From NCBI GenBank assembly GCA_902779575.1, contig CACZBW010000005.1, forward strand, positions 1 to 64,000: a stretch of 64,000 nucleotides of DNA. The letters run 5' to 3'. This DNA comes from an uncultured Lachnospiraceae bacterium. Its GTDB lineage: Bacteria; Bacillota; Clostridia; Lachnospirales; Lachnospiraceae. This document shows, in pieces, positions 1-7,544 of the stretch (positions within the stretch are counted from its first letter, which is position 1; every line of letters begins with the position of its first letter). A model generated the notes under the pieces. It did not search any database. It was not told the DNA's origin and saw only the letters and a list, made by a program, of their open reading frames with translations. Position numbers and translations under genes: made by a program.

Positions 1-38
1 CGCCACGTGCCTTTTGCTTCATCTTTGTAAACTGCCAT
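1..38 (-). CDS. int: Tyrosine site-specific integrase, N-terminal fragment at the window edge
   Basis: Only the first 12 to 13 codons are inside the window, reading MAVYKDEAKGTWR from an ATG at 38-36. That start is typical of phage and conjugative-element tyrosine integrases that open with an AP2-like arm-binding domain. The ATG overlaps the stop codon of the upstream Xis-like gene in a TAATG junction, so the two are translationally coupled. The catalytic domain lies to the left and cannot be judged. The assignment rests on the N-terminal signature plus the xis-int arrangement. Confidence 0.6.
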   Translation of the reverse strand, partial: MAVYKDEAKGTW

Positions 39-235
39 TATTGCTGGTTCTCCTTCCCGCCGTGGTAACGGCATCTTTCATAAAAATAATCTGCGTTGAC
101 TCTGCCCTGAACTGTGATATAGCCCATGCCTGCAAGCTCTTCATTCAGCTGCCGGATGATCTTGTAAGCCTTCTGCCTGGAGATCTGCATCTCCTTCATC
201 ACCTGTTCTGCTCTTAAGAATCCTGATTCTCTCAA
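38..235 (-). CDS. Small excisionase-like winged-helix DNA-binding protein
   Basis: This 65-residue protein has a predicted helix-turn-helix around residues 10-35 (EQVMKEMQISRQKAYKIIRQ), the layout of small excisionase and recombination directionality proteins of integrative elements. It starts at a TTG codon (235-233), supported by a GGGAGG ribosome binding site about 8 nt upstream; no ATG fits. Its stop overlaps the integrase ATG. By family knowledge such proteins bend DNA at the attachment site and bias the integrase toward excision. A plain transcriptional regulator is the alternative. The gene is transcribed from a near-consensus promoter at 281-309. Confidence 0.6.
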   Translation of the reverse strand: MRESGFLRAEQVMKEMQISRQKAYKIIRQLNEELAGMGYITVQGRVNADYFYERCRYHGGKENQQ

Positions 236-280
236 GGTATCGCCTCCCTTCTGGGCTTAACTCTTTTTAGTTATGTTTGT

Positions 281-309
281 ATTATAATAACTCTATTCCG
301 TTAAGTCAA
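281..309 (-). promoter_or_regulatory. Sigma-70-type promoter for the xis-int pair
   Basis: Minus-strand reading gives TTGACT (309-304), a 17-nt spacer and TATAAT (286-281). This is one mismatch from the vegetative consensus. The -35 box overlaps a GTTAAG motif (300-305), a likely repressor site. Confidence 0.75.
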
Positions 310-343
310 CCCGATAAAATAACTTTTTTGCGTTAAGTTTCTA

Positions 344-372
344 TTGAACTTGCTTTTTCTCCGTGTTATACT
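344..372 (+). promoter_or_regulatory. Sigma-70-type promoter for the XRE regulator
   Basis: TTGAAC (344-349), a 17-nt spacer and TATACT (367-372) precede the regulator start at 410. The motif CTTAAC (376-381) falls just after the -10 box and GTTAAG (332-337) just before the -35 box, which suggests autoregulation. Confidence 0.7.
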
Positions 373-409
373 GTGCTTAACAAATTTATTTAAGTTTGGA
401 GGTCTTATC

Positions 410-934
410 ATGGCATGCAAACGGCTCCGGTTTTTCCGGACCCGCAAGGGGCTTACCCAGAAGCAGGTCGGTGAAGCTGCCGGCTTCAAAGGAAACACGT
501 CCGAAGTCCGCATGGCGCAATACGAAACAGAAGCCCGCACCCCCAAGGAGCCGCTGATCCAACAGCTCTCCGAAATGTATGGTGTATCTCCGAGGGCCAT
601 CAAGGTGCCGGATATCGACTCGGAACTCGGCCTGATGCATACGCTGTTCGCGCTGGAGGATATGTACGGCTTCCGGATCGCGAATATCGATGGCGCCCTC
701 TGCCTGCGTCCAGCGAATACCGGCAGCGTATCGATCACCATGTTCGACCTGTTCAGTAAGTGGTATGAGCAGGCAGAAAAGGTACATAAAGGCGAGATTA
801 CCAAAGAGGAATATGATTCCTGGCGCTACAACTTCTCCGAGGCAGACCTTCCGGGGATCCATGTGAAGGTCACACCCTCACAGGAACTGAGTGATGCACT
901 GATTCGTATGTCAAAGGAAAAAGGGGAAGATTAG
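410..934 (+). CDS. XRE-family helix-turn-helix regulator of an integrative element
   Basis: The 174-residue protein opens with a Cro/CI-type helix-turn-helix (residues about 3-60: RKGLTQKQVGEAAGF, then a recognition helix) followed by an uncharacterised C-terminal domain. The ATG at 410 is preferred because GGAGG at 398-402 precedes it; the frame is open 22 codons further upstream, but that extension would overlap the promoter. It is divergent from the xis-int pair and shares their operator-rich intergenic region. It probably represses excision genes and itself, the usual role of such regulators at the ends of integrative elements. It is followed by a terminator. Confidence 0.8.
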   Translation: MACKRLRFFRTRKGLTQKQVGEAAGFKGNTSEVRMAQYETEARTPKEPLIQQLSEMYGVSPRAIKVPDIDSELGLMHTLFALEDMYGFRIANIDGALCLRPANTGSVSITMFDLFSKWYEQAEKVHKGEITKEEYDSWRYNFSEADLPGIHVKVTPSQELSDALIRMSKEKGED

Positions 935-974
935 AACCCATCAGCAGATTTCAAAATCCACATCAAGGCAAAAG

Positions 975-1024
975 AAAAACCTTACCGATTCTCCAGTTTG
1001 ATTCTGAAGATCAGTAAGGTTTTT
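975..1024 (+). terminator. Rho-independent terminator after the XRE gene
   Basis: An 11-bp perfect stem (AAAAACCTTAC 975-985 with GTAAGGTTTTT 1014-1024) ends in a T-run on the plus strand, 40 nt after the regulator stop. Confidence 0.75.
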
Positions 1025-1069
1025 TAGATCGTATAAATGAGATATTACGCAGTGAATATCAAAGAAATG

Positions 1070-1145
1070 TTGCCAATCTGTTGCCAACACTTAACGGAAT
1101 TTGTTTGGAAACCGCATAAATACTGACTTCTTTTTGGGCATTTTC
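1070..1145. other. Candidate element/guaA junction (attachment-site region)
   Basis: Between the element terminator and the last codon of guaA lie TTGCCAA (1070-1076) and TTGCCAA (1081-1087), direct repeats one helical turn apart, and the inverted copy of the promoter-region operator at 1090-1100. The 3' end of guaA is a documented integration target for genomic islands, and an integrase gene is nearby. The other att copy would lie outside the window, so the core cannot be defined here. Confidence 0.4.
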
Positions 1146-2129
1146 TTATTCGTACTCGATCGTTGCCACCGGCTTCGGGGTAAGGTCATAAAGCACTCTG
1201 TTTACCCCCTTCACCTCGTGCACGATCCGGTCTGTAATATGGTTGAGAAGTTCATAGGGAATCTCTTCAATCGAAGCGGAGATGGCGTCTCTCGTGTTGA
1301 CGGCGCGGACGATAACCGGCCATTCAAAGCATCTCTCCCCGTCGCGGATGCCGGTTGACTTGAAATCCGGAACCACTGTGAAGTACTGCCATACTTTGCC
1401 CTGAAGTCCGTTCTTTTCAAACTCCTCTCTCAGGATCGCGTCGGATTCCCTCACTGCTTCCAAACGGTCACGGGTGATTGCGCCCGGGCATCTGACGCCA
1501 AGTCCCGGTCCCGGGAACGGCTGGCGGTAAACCATGTTGTCCGGAAGGCCAAGAGCGCTTCCTACCACTCGGACCTCGTCCTTGTACAGGAACTTCACAG
1601 GCTCGACGAGTTCAAAATTGAGCTCTTCCGGAAGGCCGCCGACATTATGATGCGCCTTTATGCCCTGCTCGCTCTCAAGGATATCCGGATAGATCGTACC
1701 CTGAGCGAGGAACTGAATCCCTTCCTGTTTCGCGGCTTCTTCCGCAAATACCTTGATGAATTCCCCGCCTATGATCTTCCGCTTTGTCTCAGGATCAGTC
1801 ACGCCTTCCAGAAGGCCAAGGAAACGGTCCGCCGCGTCTACGTATACCAGGTTCGCATTCATCTGATCCCTGAAAACACGGATCACCTGTTCCGGCTCAC
1901 CCTTGCGAAGAAGTCCGTGATTCACATGGACACAAACCAGCTGCTGTCCGATCGCTCTGATCAGCAAAGCCGCTACGACGGAAGAATCCACGCCGCCGGA
2001 AAGGGCCAGCAGGACTTTCTTATCCCCAACCTGTTCCTGAACCGCTTTCACCTGCTCATCGATAAAAGCCTGAGCAAGCTGGGCTGTCGTAATACGTTCC
2101 ATCGTCTCCGGTCTCTTATTGTCTGCCAT
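1146..2129 (-). CDS. guaA: GMP synthase, ATP-pyrophosphatase and dimerisation domains only
   Basis: The 327-residue enzyme should convert XMP to GMP by adenylation and amination. The P-loop-like motif SGGVDSS is near residue 45. The synthetase core follows, with motifs such as AQGTIYPD, the RQPFPGPGLGVR stretch and the C-terminal dimerisation domain ending in KPVATIEYE. The class I glutaminase domain that fills the first 190 or so residues of bacterial GuaA (about 510-525 aa) is absent. The start has its own ATG, a GAGGAG ribosome binding site at 2137-2142 and a promoter, so this is not a truncation. It resembles the separate GuaAb subunit of archaea and would need ammonia or a partner glutaminase. 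Its 3' end borders the integrative element. Confidence 0.9.
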   Translation of the reverse strand: MADNKRPETMERITTAQLAQAFIDEQVKAVQEQVGDKKVLLALSGGVDSSVVAALLIRAIGQQLVCVHVNHGLLRKGEPEQVIRVFRDQMNANLVYVDAADRFLGLLEGVTDPETKRKIIGGEFIKVFAEEAAKQEGIQFLAQGTIYPDILESEQGIKAHHNVGGLPEELNFELVEPVKFLYKDEVRVVGSALGLPDNMVYRQPFPGPGLGVRCPGAITRDRLEAVRESDAILREEFEKNGLQGKVWQYFTVVPDFKSTGIRDGERCFEWPVIVRAVNTRDAISASIEEIPYELLNHITDRIVHEVKGVNRVLYDLTPKPVATIEYE

Positions 2130-2230
2130 AGCAACGTCTCCTCTCTTAATGAGATCTTCTTACTCCTGATTATCCCGCAAAAAGCAGCAGGACTGTTCTG
2201 ATCACAGGCTCTGTTTTTGCTCTGACTAAC

Positions 2231-2259
2231 AATCTACCACTCGGAGAAGGCACAGGCAA
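2231..2259 (-). promoter_or_regulatory. Putative guaA promoter
   Basis: TTGCCT (2259-2254), 17 nt, TAGATT (2236-2231), about 100 nt upstream of the guaA start. I saw no purine riboswitch in the leader. Confidence 0.4.
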
Positions 2260-2385
2260 GAAAAAAAGTCCCTCCTTCAGGAAAAAATAAGCCCCGCTTC
2301 CTGCCAAAAATCGGGCAATCTGAACAGAAACCGGGATGTTCCGTCCGAAATCCGGATGATGAATTCTCTGTACCGGAGCGGGACC

Positions 2386-2414
2386 TTGCAAATCTGCCCG
2401 TTTTCTTTTATGAT
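2386..2414 (+). promoter_or_regulatory. Putative promoter for the lysophospholipase-like gene
   Basis: TTGCAA (2386-2391), 17-nt spacer, TATGAT (2409-2414), about 100 nt upstream of the hydrolase start at 2516. The guaA/hydrolase intergenic region 2130-2515 is otherwise unremarkable. Confidence 0.5.
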
Positions 2415-2515
2415 AAAAGAAGCGGTTTTTCTTCATGGAATAAGGAATACAATGCGGAAGCGCTGTGCTATGGAACGTCTCCGCGGCAGAAGAATGATTT
2501 CACAGGAGGCGCGTT

Positions 2516-3484
2516 ATGGTTCCCTTTGACGAGGTGAATTACCGTAAATATATGGATACTGTTGTCCGCTCCTGGCTGAGGGAGCATGTTGTCAGCAGCC
2601 ATTTCCCCGGATACCAGGGAAAACGCATTCATTACTATTCCGCGGTCCGGCCGGATGCAAAAGCCGTCATTGTGATGGTACATGGCTTCTGCGAGTTCTT
2701 CGCAAAGTTTCACGAGACCGCATATGATTTTTATGATCAGGGATACAGTATCTATTTTATTGAACAGCGGGGCCACGGCCGTTCCTGGCGCGCGGTTCCG
2801 GAACTGGACCGGGTCGATGTCACGGATTTCAGTGAATATGTGGAGGACCTGAAGGCGCTGCTCGACCAGATTGTCATGCCGCAGACAAAAGGCCTGAAGC
2901 ATTTTCTCTTCGCGCACTCGATGGGGGGTGCCGTCGGAACCCTCTTCCTGGAAAGATATTCGGAGTATTTCAACGCCGCGATTCTCTCCAGCCCCATGCT
3001 GAAGATGACCTTCGGGAACGTCCCGCAGTGGCAGGTGAAAGCGCTCTCCGGCGTTTCACAGCTTCTGCGCTGGAACAACCGTCAGATGCCGGGCGGACAG
3101 GATTTTGACGGGAAGCCTGATTTTGAAAACAGTGCCGCCCTCTCCAGGGCCAGATATGATTATCAGTTTGAACCCCGCATCGATCCCAGGAGCAAAAACC
3201 GCTATACCATGAATTCCGGAACCTTCCGCTGGGTCCGGGCTGCCATGAAAGCTACGGAGGAGATTCAAGCCCATGCGGCCGCGATTCAGATCCCGCTTCT
3301 GATCTGTCAGGCAGGACACGATGCCTTTGTTGATAATGAGGGGCAGAATCAGGTCGCTTCCGCTGCCGGAAACGCGCGCCTGGTCCTTTTCCCCGAGGCA
3401 AAGCACGAGATCTACAATTCTTTCGGACAGACCCTTGCAAACTATTACAGGACTCTGCTGACTTTCTATTCAGAGCAGCTGTAA
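2516..3484 (+). CDS. Alpha/beta hydrolase, lysophospholipase (PldB/monoglyceride lipase) type
   Basis: At 322 residues it has the serine aminopeptidase S33 fold. The oxyanion motif HGFCEF is near residue 55, the nucleophile elbow AHSMGG near 140, the acid in GHDAFVD near 278 and the catalytic histidine in AKHEIYNS near 303. Family members cleave acyl esters of lysophospholipids or monoglycerides; the substrate here is not determined. There is no signal peptide or membrane segment, so it is cytoplasmic. The start has a perfect ACAGGAGG. It is divergent from guaA and monocistronic. Confidence 0.85.
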   Translation: MVPFDEVNYRKYMDTVVRSWLREHVVSSHFPGYQGKRIHYYSAVRPDAKAVIVMVHGFCEFFAKFHETAYDFYDQGYSIYFIEQRGHGRSWRAVPELDRVDVTDFSEYVEDLKALLDQIVMPQTKGLKHFLFAHSMGGAVGTLFLERYSEYFNAAILSSPMLKMTFGNVPQWQVKALSGVSQLLRWNNRQMPGGQDFDGKPDFENSAALSRARYDYQFEPRIDPRSKNRYTMNSGTFRWVRAAMKATEEIQAHAAAIQIPLLICQAGHDAFVDNEGQNQVASAAGNARLVLFPEAKHEIYNSFGQTLANYYRTLLTFYSEQL

Positions 3485-3630
3485 AACTCTTCTCCTTTCT
3501 TCCTGAATCTGCGCCGGCGCTTCTTCCTGCGCCGTGTATCACCGGAAGACACCGGGAGAAAATGCTGCAATGCGGTGGTTCAGCTTCCGGCTCCCGTCGG
3601 GGAACAGAACTCTGAATCCCGAAAAATAAT

Positions 3631-3649
3631 AGCCCGGAACGGGTTTTCT
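3631..3649 (+). terminator. Short terminator-like hairpin after the hydrolase
   Basis: A GCCCG/CGGG(T) stem with a GAA loop is followed by TTTTCTT. The stem is short, so this is weak. The remainder of 3485-3782 shows no gene. Confidence 0.35.
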
Positions 3650-3782
3650 TCGTATCAAATGTATAGATAGGTTACTGCCTTCCGGCCTGGGATATCTCTA
3701 TCTCCGCCGGAGAAAGCAGCAGCTCTGCAGAAGAAGACGGAACCCGGCAGCTGCTGAGAGACGGGAAGAAAGGAAGAACAAC

Positions 3783-4052
3783 ATGGCAACACTGAAAGAT
3801 TTATTTGATTATCAGAAATTCGCAGATAACGCCCGAATGGGGAATCTGATCCGCGATACAGAAAGCCGTTACGGCATGAAAGAAGAGGACGGCGGATCGG
3901 ACACGGATCCCCGGACGAGGGAAGCCTTCTCCCGCCAGTCTCTGAGCAGCAGTGATCTGAATTATATTAACGCCGCGGGAATTCCGGAAATCTGGCAGGC
4001 GAATTCTGCACCGGATCCTGACAAAAAGGATATGCTATGGAACAAGCCCTGA
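3783..4052 (+). CDS. Small hydrophilic protein overlapping the ECF sigma factor gene
   Basis: This 89-residue protein is not one I recognise. It is polar and acidic, with no cysteine and no membrane segment: a short N-terminal helical part (MATLKDLFDYQKFADNARM) is followed by a low-complexity Asp/Glu/Ser-rich middle. It has a good AAGGAAG ribosome binding site and its last 16 nt overlap the start of the sigma gene in another frame. The coupling suggests co-expression in fixed ratio and a role in sigma control. No canonical zinc-binding anti-sigma gene follows, so it could be a cytoplasmic partner of the sigma factor. That is inference from position. Confidence 0.7.
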   Translation: MATLKDLFDYQKFADNARMGNLIRDTESRYGMKEEDGGSDTDPRTREAFSRQSLSSSDLNYINAAGIPEIWQANSAPDPDKKDMLWNKP

Positions 4053-4528
4053 CATATGATGAGGTCTACGAGAATTACAGCGATAAGGTGATGCACTATA
4101 TTCTCAGCAAGATCAGCAGCCGTTCTGATGCAGAGGATCTTTTCTCCACCGTCTTTTTGAAAGTATTTGAGAAATTTCCCTCTTTTGACCAGAGCAAGGC
4201 ATCTGTATCGACCTGGGTGTATACGATTGCGCGGAATACGCTGATCGATTATTTCCGGGTCCGCAAAGTGCACGAGGAGTTGGGCGAGGAAGACGCAGTG
4301 ACGGAGGATGCTTTCGCGGGAATCCTTGAGGAAGAAACCCTGGAGGAACTGGCCTCTGCGCTGGAGAAGCTTCCGGAGCGTGAGCGGGACCTGATTGTTT
4401 TACATTATTATCATAATATGCAGCTGAAAGAAATCGCGCAGATCATGGGCATGTCCTACAGCAACTGTAAACTCATCCACAGCAAAGCGCTTGCGCGGCT
4501 GCGGCAGTATATGACCTTTGATTCATGA
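4037..4528 (+). CDS. RNA polymerase sigma factor, ECF (sigma-70) family
   Basis: The 163-residue protein has the two-domain ECF plan. Region 2 covers about residues 10-85 (DAEDLFSTVFLKVFEKF and the STWVYTIARNTLIDYFR core). Region 4 covers about 108-158 (LEKLPERERDLIVLHYYHNMQLKEIAQIMG and its helix-turn-helix). The ATG at 4037 has AAAAGGA six nt upstream, inside the preceding gene. No membrane anti-sigma gene lies downstream, where a strong terminator follows within 20 nt, so the regulator must be the small upstream protein or encoded elsewhere. Confidence 0.92.
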   Translation: MEQALTYDEVYENYSDKVMHYILSKISSRSDAEDLFSTVFLKVFEKFPSFDQSKASVSTWVYTIARNTLIDYFRVRKVHEELGEEDAVTEDAFAGILEEETLEELASALEKLPERERDLIVLHYYHNMQLKEIAQIMGMSYSNCKLIHSKALARLRQYMTFDS

Positions 4529-4543
4529 TCTGCATAAACACTT

Positions 4544-4577
4544 AAGGCGTCCGGAAATATCTTCCGGGACGCCTTTT
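4544..4577 (+). terminator. Rho-independent terminator of the sigma-factor operon
   Basis: A 13-bp stem (AAGGCGTCCGGAA with TTCCGGGACGCCTT, one mismatch) and a run of six or more T starts 16 nt after the sigma stop. Confidence 0.9.
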
Positions 4578-4661
4578 TTATGCGATATCTTTTCAATTCC
4601 CGCAGCTGCCTGGCTGCATCCTCATCCTGCCGCTGCAGCCGCCGCCTGCACGGCAGTCTCA

Positions 4662-5594
4662 TTACGGATTCTCTGTTCCTTCGTCCTGCATTCCGAGATA
4701 CCTGCGGATTGCCGGAATCCGCTTCTCCGTATTGACCATTCCCATCCGGTAGAGGCGGTACAGCTTTTCAGGATTCTTTTCCAGCCTGGAAACATCCGGC
4801 GCTTCACTGGGGGCGATCACAAAGATCCTTCTGCTTTTTTCCAGCTCGTCAATATGATCCATGAGCCTGTTATAATACTGGGCCGCATGCATCATATAGT
4901 CGCACAGGGCAGGATAGTTATGATAGAGGCGGAGCTCGGCTTTCAGCTGGGTTTCAGACTCTTCCAGATCCCGGTATCCCCTCTCTCTCGTTTTTACGAC
5001 TATTATTTTTTCATATCTCTGCCGGAGAGCCCAGTCCACCGGAACAAAAACCGAATTGCCTCCGTCCAGATAGGGAATTCCGTCCAGATAAACCATCCTC
5101 GACAGAACCTGCATGCTGGCGGACGCTTTGACAGCCTGAAAGATATCGGAGCAGTTGGTCTTCTCCAGATAAGAAGCCTGGCCTGTCAGACAGTTCGTCG
5201 CGACAGCGACCAGTCTTCGCGACGGATCCATGACTCTCAGGATGTTCTCATGGTCTTCTGTCTTGAATTCATCAAATACAATATTAAAGCCGATTACGCC
5301 GCGGTTCTTCCAGTAAGCTCTCAGACCGGCGTAATAGGGGTCTCTGCAGTGACTGATATTGAAACGGCTCGGCCAGCCGATTCTTCCCGCGGTATAACAG
5401 AGACCGTACAGGGCTCCCGCGGATACTCCGACCACTGTTTTTATGTTGATTCCGTTCTGCATCAGGGCATCCACAACCCCGCCGGTATACAGGCCGCGAA
5501 AGGCTCCGCCCTCCAGCACGAGGCAGCCGTCGACCAGTTCCCTTCCGGCCCGGCCGTCCGGAATGCGTTCCAGGATTGTCTCAATATGTCTCAT
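4662..5594 (-). CDS. Patatin-like phospholipase
   Basis: The 310-residue serine hydrolase has the oxyanion GGAFRG motif near residue 29, the nucleophile GVSAG near 57 and the catalytic aspartate in YLDGG near 177, a DGG in place of the usual DG[AG]. It resembles the YjjU/RssA group, which hydrolyse acyl esters of lipids. No signal sequence is visible. The ATG at 5594 follows GAGGAAG. It is divergent from nudC across 313 bp in which I see no clear promoter. Substrate is unknown. Confidence 0.88.
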   Translation of the reverse strand: MRHIETILERIPDGRAGRELVDGCLVLEGGAFRGLYTGGVVDALMQNGINIKTVVGVSAGALYGLCYTAGRIGWPSRFNISHCRDPYYAGLRAYWKNRGVIGFNIVFDEFKTEDHENILRVMDPSRRLVAVATNCLTGQASYLEKTNCSDIFQAVKASASMQVLSRMVYLDGIPYLDGGNSVFVPVDWALRQRYEKIIVVKTRERGYRDLEESETQLKAELRLYHNYPALCDYMMHAAQYYNRLMDHIDELEKSRRIFVIAPSEAPDVSRLEKNPEKLYRLYRMGMVNTEKRIPAIRRYLGMQDEGTENP

Positions 5595-5907
5595 CTGTCT
5601 TCCTCACAGAGCCTGGCTCCCATTTTGTGGTTACCATTTTTTCCCGCCGTATCCTGTCTCCGGCGGCTTTCACTGCCGTTCTGCCTGATCCGGAAATGAC
5701 GGCTTTTCACAGGCCGCCGTCCTATGCTATCATAACTGCATACAACAAAGCAGGAACCGTTCGGCTTTCCGCTTTTCCTGCTCCGTAATTTTCCGGGAAA
5801 CACCGAGCCAAAGGCTTTCATCGCCCGAAAGCGGTTTACCTGCGTTTCCCCTGGTCACGGCAAATGATATCTTAACAGATCTGTATTCAGAAAAAAAGAG
5901 GTTGCTT

Positions 5908-6753
5908 ATGTTTCAGGATATCGCTCCGCATGTTTTTCACAATGAATTCGGCAGACGTCCGCCTGTGCCGTCCGATTATCTGGTTATTCTGGACGGCAGG
6001 AAGATTCTTCTCAGCGAAGACGGTAAGCTTCCGTCTGTCGGTGATTTCGGGAAGATCTGTCCGCAGGCTGTCAGCGATGCTTTTTATCTGTTCTCGATCG
6101 ACGAGGCAGGTTTTTTCTTCACCCATACCCCTTTCCCGGAAAAAGAAGGGGTGCCCTACCGCTATCAGAATATCATGGTCCTGCGGGATATGGAAAACAG
6201 CTATCTTGCATTCGGAGCAGCGGTTGCCTCCCAGCTCGGCGAATGGTATACCCTTCACCGTTACTGCGGCAGCTGCGGCGTCCCGACTGTCCACTCAGAC
6301 GAGGAACGCGCGATCCGCTGTCCCAAATGCGGCCACCTCTATTATCCGAGGATTTCACCGGTCGTAATTATCGCCATCGTGGATGGCGACCGCCTGCTCC
6401 TGACCCGTTACAACCGGAGCGGCTACCGGCGGCACGCCCTCGTCGCAGGCTTTGTGGAAGTCGGGGAAACCCTGGAGGAAGCTGTCCGAAGGGAAACGAT
6501 GGAAGAAGTCGGATTAAAGGTCAAAAATATCCGCTACTGTGAGTCACAGCCATGGCCTTTTTCCTCATCTCTGATTGCGGGATTCTTCGCGGACGTCGAC
6601 GGAGATCCTTCCGTCCATCTGAATACAGACGGAAAAGACGAACTCTCCGAGGGAATCTGGGTAAAACGGGAGGATCTCGAAATTGAGGACAATTCCGTAT
6701 CCCTGACCTGGGATATGATCCGCAAATTCAGGGACGGACTCATGCCGCGCTGA
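5908..6753 (+). CDS. nudC: NAD+ diphosphatase, NudC-type Nudix hydrolase
   Basis: The 281-residue protein has an N-terminal NudC-like domain, a four-cysteine zinc ribbon (YCGSCG ... CPKCG, about residues 118-140) and a Nudix box (GFVEVGETLEEAVRRETMEEVG, about 178-200) followed by the SQPWPFSSSLIAGF stretch diagnostic of NudC. Such enzymes hydrolyse NAD(H) to NMN(H) and AMP and can remove NAD caps from RNA. The ATG at 5908 is preferred over an in-frame TTG at 5902 because AGAGG at 5897-5901 sits correctly only for the ATG. Confidence 0.93.
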   Translation: MFQDIAPHVFHNEFGRRPPVPSDYLVILDGRKILLSEDGKLPSVGDFGKICPQAVSDAFYLFSIDEAGFFFTHTPFPEKEGVPYRYQNIMVLRDMENSYLAFGAAVASQLGEWYTLHRYCGSCGVPTVHSDEERAIRCPKCGHLYYPRISPVVIIAIVDGDRLLLTRYNRSGYRRHALVAGFVEVGETLEEAVRRETMEEVGLKVKNIRYCESQPWPFSSSLIAGFFADVDGDPSVHLNTDGKDELSEGIWVKREDLEIEDNSVSLTWDMIRKFRDGLMPR

Positions 6754-6919
6754 TGAAAAACGGAATACAGCCGCTTTATTTCCGAAAAACCTCTTTTTTC
6801 CGGCATTGTTTACAAAGATGCCTTTTTCTCTTCGCCTGATTTGTTCAAAAACCTGTTTGCACAAATTCCGGAAACCCTGTATGATGGAACTGGGTTCTCT
6901 GGTAGCAAAACTGTATAAT

Positions 6920-6997
6920 AGCCCACAGGATTTCGTTCCGTATCCGTTATCTCTTCCCCGAGAGATGACGATACATTCCGGACGGATCCTGTGGGCT
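6920..6997. repeat. Long interrupted hairpin, 12-bp perfect outer arms
   Basis: AGCCCACAGGAT (6920-6931) pairs with ATCCTGTGGGCT (6986-6997). Inside, GTATC/GATAC and then GTTATCTCT/AGAGATGAC (with one bulged C) form a second stem capped by a TCCCCG loop. A TATAAT at 6914-6919 directly precedes the left arm, but no good -35 box is present. This could be a small structured RNA or a palindromic mobile repeat. Confidence 0.4.
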
Positions 6998-7033
6998 GCT
7001 TAATGTCCTGCAGCACTGCGATCCGCCGGAGGC

Positions 7034-7110
7034 ACTAAGGAAACTCTGATATAATCAGTGTTTCCTTAGTATAAAAATGCCTGGCGGGAGCTTGCCGCTC
7101 CTCGCCAGGC
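7034..7110. repeat. Two adjacent stable hairpins
   Basis: The first (7034-7070) pairs ACTAAGGAAAC with GTTTCCTTAGT and continues with CTGAT/ATCAG after one T-T mismatch. The second (7079-7110) pairs GCCTGGCG with CGCCAGGC and GGAGC with GCTCC around a 5-nt loop. No T-run follows. Confidence 0.4.
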
Positions 7111-7544
7111 AGGTGGAATTCGTATTATTTGCTGCACCCCTACACCAAACCATATGTTGTGCAGACAATCCCCAAATCTATCTCACTGCCACACCCGCTC
7201 CATCCTTCCCCCGGTTCTCACCTGGGGAATTCTTTCAGCAAAGGCATAAGTTTCAGAATATCTCTCCCTTACTCCTGATCCAGCATCCCACCCGTACATC
7301 AGACCGTCTTTATCGAAAACCCACAACGATAATCCTCAGGCGGCTGCGGCATGTTCTGCTGACCGCAAATAAAATCTCCTGCCGCTGATAAGACGGCAAT
7401 GCACATAAAACCTCTTTTTACGATGTTCCACGCTCACTGAGAAAGCCTGCGCAACAACATATAATCCCACCCAGATCTATTATAGCAAGCCGCCCGGAAA
7501 ATGCAATTATACTTTTTCAAAAAAGCAGAAACGCAGGGATGCAT

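Larger units (their letters stand above)
256..381. promoter_or_regulatory. Cluster of CTTAAC/GTTAAG operator-like motifs in the divergent switch
   Basis: Four copies of the same hexamer occur in the divergent intergenic region: CTTAAC 256-261, GTTAAG 300-305, GTTAAG 332-337 and CTTAAC 376-381. Start-to-start spacing is 44 nt in each pair. A further copy, CTTAACGGAAT at 1090-1100, is the exact reverse complement of 295-305 and lies beside guaA. The natural reading is binding sites for the adjacent XRE repressor, acting as a lysogeny-like switch. This is inferred from position and repetition only. Confidence 0.45.
6754..7544. other. 791-bp intergenic region with three strong hairpins
   Basis: No convincing gene is present. 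The left part carries the two hairpin blocks listed separately (6920-6997 and 7034-7110). The C-rich right part (7111-7544) has stop codons in all frames and no recognisable RNA motif. It separates nudC from the 3' end of the convergent GH3 gene, so terminators are expected, yet none of the hairpins ends in a good T-run. Confidence 0.5.

Noticed and set aside
1146-2129. guaA truncated by the integrative element
   Set aside because: The missing domain belongs at the N-terminal side (2129 end), while the element adjoins the C-terminal side; start, ribosome binding site and promoter are intact.
2130-2240. Purine riboswitch in the guaA leader
   Set aside because: I could not find the conserved core of purine aptamers; only a weak promoter is visible.
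4518-5699. 393-codon plus-strand frame opposite the patatin gene
   Set aside because: The minus-strand protein has the complete patatin motif set; this frame has no motif or ribosome binding site.
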